Shown piece by piece: positions 8,037 through 11,122 of a stretch of 11,122 nucleotides of DNA (position 1 is the stretch's first letter; each line of letters begins with the position of its first letter). The stretch covers positions 1 to 11,122 of the forward strand of contig QHUE01000090.1 in assembly GCA_003221825.1 (NCBI GenBank), in the 5' to 3' direction. Under the pieces are notes generated by a model. The model saw nothing but the letters and a program-made list of their open reading frames with translations, did no database searches and was not told the origin of the DNA. The position numbers and the translations under genes were made by a program. Source of the DNA: Gemmatimonadota bacterium (lineage in GTDB: Bacteria; Gemmatimonadota; Gemmatimonadetes; Gemmatimonadales; GWC2-71-9).

Positions 8037-9661
8037 TCAGCGCGCGACCCGCGCGGCGAGGACATATGCCAGGTTCGCGGTGCCATCCATGATCGGCTCG
8101 TTGGTGGAATAGTCCCCGACGTCGTCGTGGTACACGATGAAACCGGTATTGAAGGGAGCGTATTCGTCCGCCTCGAGCAGGCGGATCCCGCGTAGATTCG
8201 CGAAGATCGAACGATACACGGGGCCGTCGACGAGGCCGCCGGTGAGCTGCAGGTGCAGCTGCTCCGCAACCACCGAGTGGGGGGTCCGGGGATAGTTGTC
8301 GCCGAGACCGATGACCATGGACACGCCCCAGGGGTTGGTGCCGAACAGCCAGTCGAGCGCGGCGGTCTCGTACTCGAGGTAGGTCGAGTCGCCGGTCATG
8401 CGACGATAAAACGTGGCCTCGGTGGCGAACGACGCCAGCAGATTGTTCGAGCACCATATAAAAGGAATGCCGATGCGGAAGCCGTTGCGCGCGCGGCCCG
8501 CGACCGCCTCGAGACCGCGCCGGTAGTACTCGGCGACGAGTCGTTTCGCGCTGTCGGGTCCTGTCCGCCAAATCTCGTAGTGGCCGTTGTTGTGCCAGGG
8601 ATACCATTGATAGTGCCGCGCCGTGTCCTGTCCCATCCACCGGCTCACCGGCTCGAGCGCGGCGTACTGGAGCGCGGCGTTGAAATACGTCCACACGCGG
8701 GTCAGCGTGTAGAGTTCGACGGCGCCGAGCTCCATGTCGTCCGCCCAGTCGTCCTCTTCATAGAAGTACGGCGACCGCGCAGGCGCCGTCTGACACACGC
8801 CGGGATGCGCGGCGCCGAGCGCGTAGACCGCTCGCGCGCGCTCGGCGAGCCGGCGGGCGAATGCGCTGTCGCGCTCCGTGAACGCCCCGGCGCCGAGCGC
8901 GAATGCGGCGGCGTACTTCCCGGCCGTCGACGCGAGACCGGTCGAGCGGTTCTTGTTCTCGAACAGCCCCTGGGGTTTCCCGGTGCACGGGTATACCGGG
9001 CGCTTCCCTCCCCGCCCCCACCCATAGTCTGCCGAATCGTTGACGGGCAGGTCCCAGAAGGTGTGATCGCGATCGTCTGCCAGCTGGTTCAGGAGCAGGT
9101 CGTCTTCGGGATACATCTTGAGCAGCCACGCGAGCCCCCAACGCGCCTCATCGAGGACGTCGGGGATCCCGTTCGCGCCGGGAAGACCGTTCGCCTGAAA
9201 CCGGTCGGCGAACGCCTCCGGATGATCCCGGTACGCGAGCAGCAACATCGTCGTCGCGTGCGCGGTCGTGGCGCCGTACTGCAGATAGTCCGACGCGTCG
9301 GCCCAGCCGCCGCTCACGGGAATGAACTCGCCCGTGCGCGTCGGATGATCGACGAGCACGCCGTCAAATCGAGCCGATATGTGACCGCGCAGGGTCCGAA
9401 CGAGCCGGCCTCGGTCGCGTCTCGGGGACCAAAAACCGTCCGGTTGCGCTCGTCGGTGATCCACAAGCCCTCGATCCTGTACGGCTCGAGCGCGCACAGC
9501 ACGGCCACCTTCCGCGCGGCGGGCTGGTAGCCGAGCTGATTGATGCGGATCGTGACGCTGGTGCTTCCCTGCGGGGCGGCGGCGGGACCACCACGTCGCG
9601 CTGGGTGGCACGACGCCCCGAGCGCGACGAGGAGGAGCGCGGCTTTCAGTCGCTGAAACAA
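8037..9661 (-). pseudogene. GH9 glycoside hydrolase with N-terminal Ig-like domain, broken by internal deletion/frameshift
   Basis: Two reading frames are needed. The first, from a TTG at 9661, gives a lipoprotein-like leader (LKAALLLVALGASC) and the start of a CelD-type Ig-like domain (VTIRINQLGYQPAARKVAVL), running to CAVTYRLD near 9368. The family then continues in another frame with DGVLVDHPTRTGEF near 9365. The catalytic domain from there to 8037 is complete: GGWADASDY (9311-9285) carries the two Asp of the GH9 nucleophilic-water motif, and YSTNEPIMDG carries the general acid Glu (codon 8099-8097). Family enzymes hydrolyse beta-1,4-glucans or related glycosides. The first-signature His (HSV, codon 8279-8277) lacks the usual H-x-R. 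The Ig-like domain is short by its last strands and the linker to the catalytic domain is missing, so the lesion is a deletion of 3n+1 bases, not a single slip. The catalytic part alone is open back to an ATG at 9611, but its first 80 or so residues are out-of-frame sequence without an export signal. It could also be an assembly error. The start overlaps the 179-aa gene. Confidence 0.75.
9362..9373 (-). other. Deletion/frameshift junction in the GH9 gene
   Basis: On the minus strand the Ig-domain frame reads CTC GAT TTG ACG here, while the catalytic frame reads TTT GAC GGC. Homology switches from the first frame (…TYRLD) to the second (DGVLVD…) within these few bases. The frame offset requires loss of 3n+1 bases. 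The protein shows roughly 50-60 residues missing, namely the last Ig strands and the linker before GGWADASDY. That size is estimated from the general Ig-GH9 layout, not from an alignment. Confidence 0.6.
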
Positions 9662-10185
9662 CCGACGAGCGAGTACAGCCCTGCGACAGTCCCAGCGCCT
9701 CGGAGCGCGGCTGTCCCTAGCCCTCGGCCGGGCGCTCCCGCATAGAAGTGCCCGACGCTGGGACCGACGATCAACCCGGTGAGGAACAGGCCTGCCCCCG
9801 TCCCATTGCCGAGCGCAACACCAGCGAGCATCGGCCCCGTCGTTGACGCAGCGGACAACAAGAACGCTGTTCTGGGGGACTTCCGGGTGGGCGGGGCGAC
9901 GGCACGGACCGGTTGCGGAGCCGTACGCCTCGACCTGCCGAAGGACCACGACGCCACAAAGCCGTACCTGCCGTGCCGCGGGTCCAGGCGCGGGACCACC
10001 GCGACGTGCCGCTCGTTGTAGCGACGCGCGGATGCGGGCGCCGTGGCGATGTCGAACACCGCCAACCCCGTCACCGCGACCGCCGACACAAGGAAGGCAC
10101 CTCCGCTGCAGTCTTGCGCCAAACTCGTAGCCCGTGCCTCCTCGCCACCGAACAAGAGAAGGAGGGTCGCCAGACGAAGAGTCAT
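9646..10185 (-). CDS. Hypothetical exported or membrane protein, 179 aa
   Basis: No recognised family. The ATG at 10185 overlaps the stop of the cupredoxin gene as ATGA, and the stop (9648-9646) overlaps the GH9 start region, so it looks embedded in an operon. Residues 1-24 resemble a signal peptide (LRLATLLLLFGG…). A hydrophobic segment lies at 28-45, followed by FDIATAPASARRYNERH (44-60), a motif I associate loosely with short hypothetical proteins of Gemmatimonadota-like genomes. A Pro/Arg-rich linker (about 84-105) leads to a second hydrophobic half (106-175) with small-residue-rich helices and GPSVGHFYAGAPGRGLG (141-157), reminiscent of small membrane proteins of the LSxxxPGxGHxYxG kind. 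Both halves may be membrane-associated. Its role is unknown; a link to the flanking exported proteins is inferred only from overlaps. Confidence 0.75.
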   Translation of the reverse strand: MTLRLATLLLLFGGEEARATSLAQDCSGGAFLVSAVAVTGLAVFDIATAPASARRYNERHVAVVPRLDPRHGRYGFVASWSFGRSRRTAPQPVRAVAPPTRKSPRTAFLLSAASTTGPMLAGVALGNGTGAGLFLTGLIVGPSVGHFYAGAPGRGLGTAALRGAGTVAGLYSLVGCFSD

Positions 10186-11122
10186 GGACCCATCGTGGCC
10201 CTCGGCACAGGGCGTGTCAAGGGGAGCGTGGTGGAGCCGGACTTTTCCCAGTTCACAAACAGAAAACCGCCGGGCGCATCGAACTTGGGCTCGCCCGGTC
10301 CCGGAAGGACTTGGAGCTGCAACTCATCGATCGTGTTCTTCGAGCAGTCCCAGCAGGCGAGCGCGAAGTCTCCGTCCCGCCGAGTGCGCGACAGCAGCAT
10401 CACGTGCACCATCGCATTGTCGGTCACGAGCGTGCCGTTCTTGTACAGGTGCCCGAACGCCCAGAGGGCCACGGCGCTGTTGATCGTCGGTACGAGCGGC
10501 GTGTGCACGGCAGTGTTGCCATGGTAGTACAGCCCGAGGATCACGCCGCCGAAGCGCGGGTGATGCGGGACGTCCTTCGTCTGAACGCGGTCCAGCACGA
10601 GCCTCCAGCGCGCCCCATCCTGCGTCGCAAACTCGGCGACGCCATCGACCGAGTCGCGTACCGCGCCCCTGTCCCACGCCGCGAACGTGAAGGTGCCCGC
10701 AATCCGAGTCACGTTGTTCGAGTAGGGGCCGTTCTTCACCTGTGACTCGAGGCCCTCGCGCTCATCCCCGAACTGCTGGAGGATCGGGGCGGCGCTGTCC
10801 GGAAACGGGAACGGCCCGGGCAGGATCTGGATGACGGGACCGCCACCCGTCACCCGGATCGCCTGGACCTTTGGTGTGGGCGCGCTCATGGCGACTTTTA
10901 GATGAGTCTCCATGCCGAGTTTCTTGTGCGAGTCGTTGCCCACGGGGCAGTACAGTTCGTAGGTCCCGGGTTTGAGCGTGAGCGTCATCGTGGCGCTCGC
11001 CCCCGGTTGCAAGACGCGTGTCTCCTGCTCGATCCCCTGCCCTTCGACTTCGAGGGCGTGCGGGATGTTGCCGGCGTTCGTGACCGAGAATGTCACGCGG
11101 CCCGCTGAGATCGTGCCTTGGG
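10182..11122 (-). CDS. Cupredoxin-domain protein with unrecognised C-terminal domain (5' end beyond window)
   Basis: The frame runs open to the right edge: QGTISAGR precedes the GTG at 11096, which is therefore an internal Val and not the start. Counting from that codon, residues 1-69 form the C-terminal two thirds of a cupredoxin: VTFSVTNAGNIPHALEV, then LKPGTYELYCPVGNDSHKKLGM. The type-1 copper ligands are visible: His13, Cys50, His57 and Met62, the last three in a C-x6-H-x4-M spacing somewhat longer than the plastocyanin pattern. A linker (70-84) leads to a domain of about 220 residues (85-304) that I do not recognise. It has KDVPHHPRFGGV (174-185), YYHGNTAVHTPLVP (190-203), NAMVHVMLL (227-235) and CWDC (248-251). 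Cupredoxins act in electron transfer or copper binding outside the cytoplasm. The C-terminal domain could be a second metal site or a binding module; this is inference. The stop overlaps the next gene's start (ATGA), indicating coupled translation. Confidence 0.8.
   Translation of the reverse strand, partial: QGTISAGRVTFSVTNAGNIPHALEVEGQGIEQETRVLQPGASATMTLTLKPGTYELYCPVGNDSHKKLGMETHLKVAMSAPTPKVQAIRVTGGGPVIQILPGPFPFPDSAAPILQQFGDEREGLESQVKNGPYSNNVTRIAGTFTFAAWDRGAVRDSVDGVAEFATQDGARWRLVLDRVQTKDVPHHPRFGGVILGLYYHGNTAVHTPLVPTINSAVALWAFGHLYKNGTLVTDNAMVHVMLLSRTRRDGDFALACWDCSKNTIDELQLQVLPGPGEPKFDAPGGFLFVNWEKSGSTTLPLTRPVPRATMGP

Noticed and set aside
9362..9373. Programmed ribosomal frameshift joining the GH9 parts
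   Set aside because: There is no heptameric slippery sequence at the junction, and a slip would not restore the missing end of the Ig-like domain and linker.
8253..9530. Long open frame (425 codons) antisense to the GH9 gene
   Set aside because: Typical high-GC shadow: the protein is Arg/Val-rich without motifs, while the opposite strand carries clear GH9 motifs.
9664..9949. Upstream part of the frame that carries the GH9 leader, read as an N-terminal extension from an ATG at 9949
   Set aside because: It lies wholly within the 179-aa gene in another frame and its translation has no protein-like features; the lipoprotein-like leader begins at about 9661.
11094..11096. GTG as the start codon of the cupredoxin gene
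   Set aside because: The frame stays open upstream to the window edge and encodes GTISAGR, which fits the preceding cupredoxin strand, so this is an internal Val.

Overview
The window is GC-rich bacterial DNA, densely packed with long genes for exported proteins. The mix (an LVIVD-repeat propeller, a CBM9-like/DUF5916 outer-membrane barrel, a giant BNR/sortilin-type propeller, a GH9 with an N-terminal Ig-like domain, and a cupredoxin fusion) is typical of Gemmatimonadota and some Acidobacteriota. This taxon guess is an inference from gene content and GC; there is no rRNA or other marker in the window. I see no tRNA, rRNA, CRISPR array, transposase, integrase or phage gene, and no gene-free stretch over 100 bp.

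Left half, plus strand: the last 13 codons of an upstream gene (to 43) overlap by ATGA the start of an exported LVIVD-repeat beta-propeller protein (40-2130). A 72-bp gap with a weak imperfect hairpin follows. Next comes an outer-membrane barrel with an N-terminal CBM9-like domain and a DUF5916 body (2203-4752). The two look co-oriented and possibly co-transcribed.

Right half, minus strand, reading leftwards from the right edge: a cupredoxin-type copper-site domain fused to an unrecognised C-terminal domain (10182-11122, cut by the window edge); a 179-aa hydrophobic hypothetical protein starting in an ATGA overlap (9646-10185); a GH9 glycoside hydrolase lipoprotein gene that overlaps it by about 16 bp but is broken by an internal deletion and frameshift near 9362-9373 (8037-9661); then, after 50 bp, a 1073-aa multi-Asp-box VPS10/sortilin-like propeller protein (4765-7986). 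The last gene converges on the DUF5916 gene with only 12 bp between the stop codons.

All five large or medium genes with a visible N-terminus have a signal peptide, lipoprotein-like or strongly hydrophobic start, and the sixth (cupredoxin) is of an extracytoplasmic family. The window therefore reads as a cell-envelope/secretome segment. The proteins may act together on polymeric substrates at the cell surface, but nothing in the sequence proves they form one system. The most informative oddities are the broken GH9 gene, the cupredoxin fusion with a His cluster and a CxxC motif, and the roughly 80-residue insert and histidine set of the LVIVD propeller.
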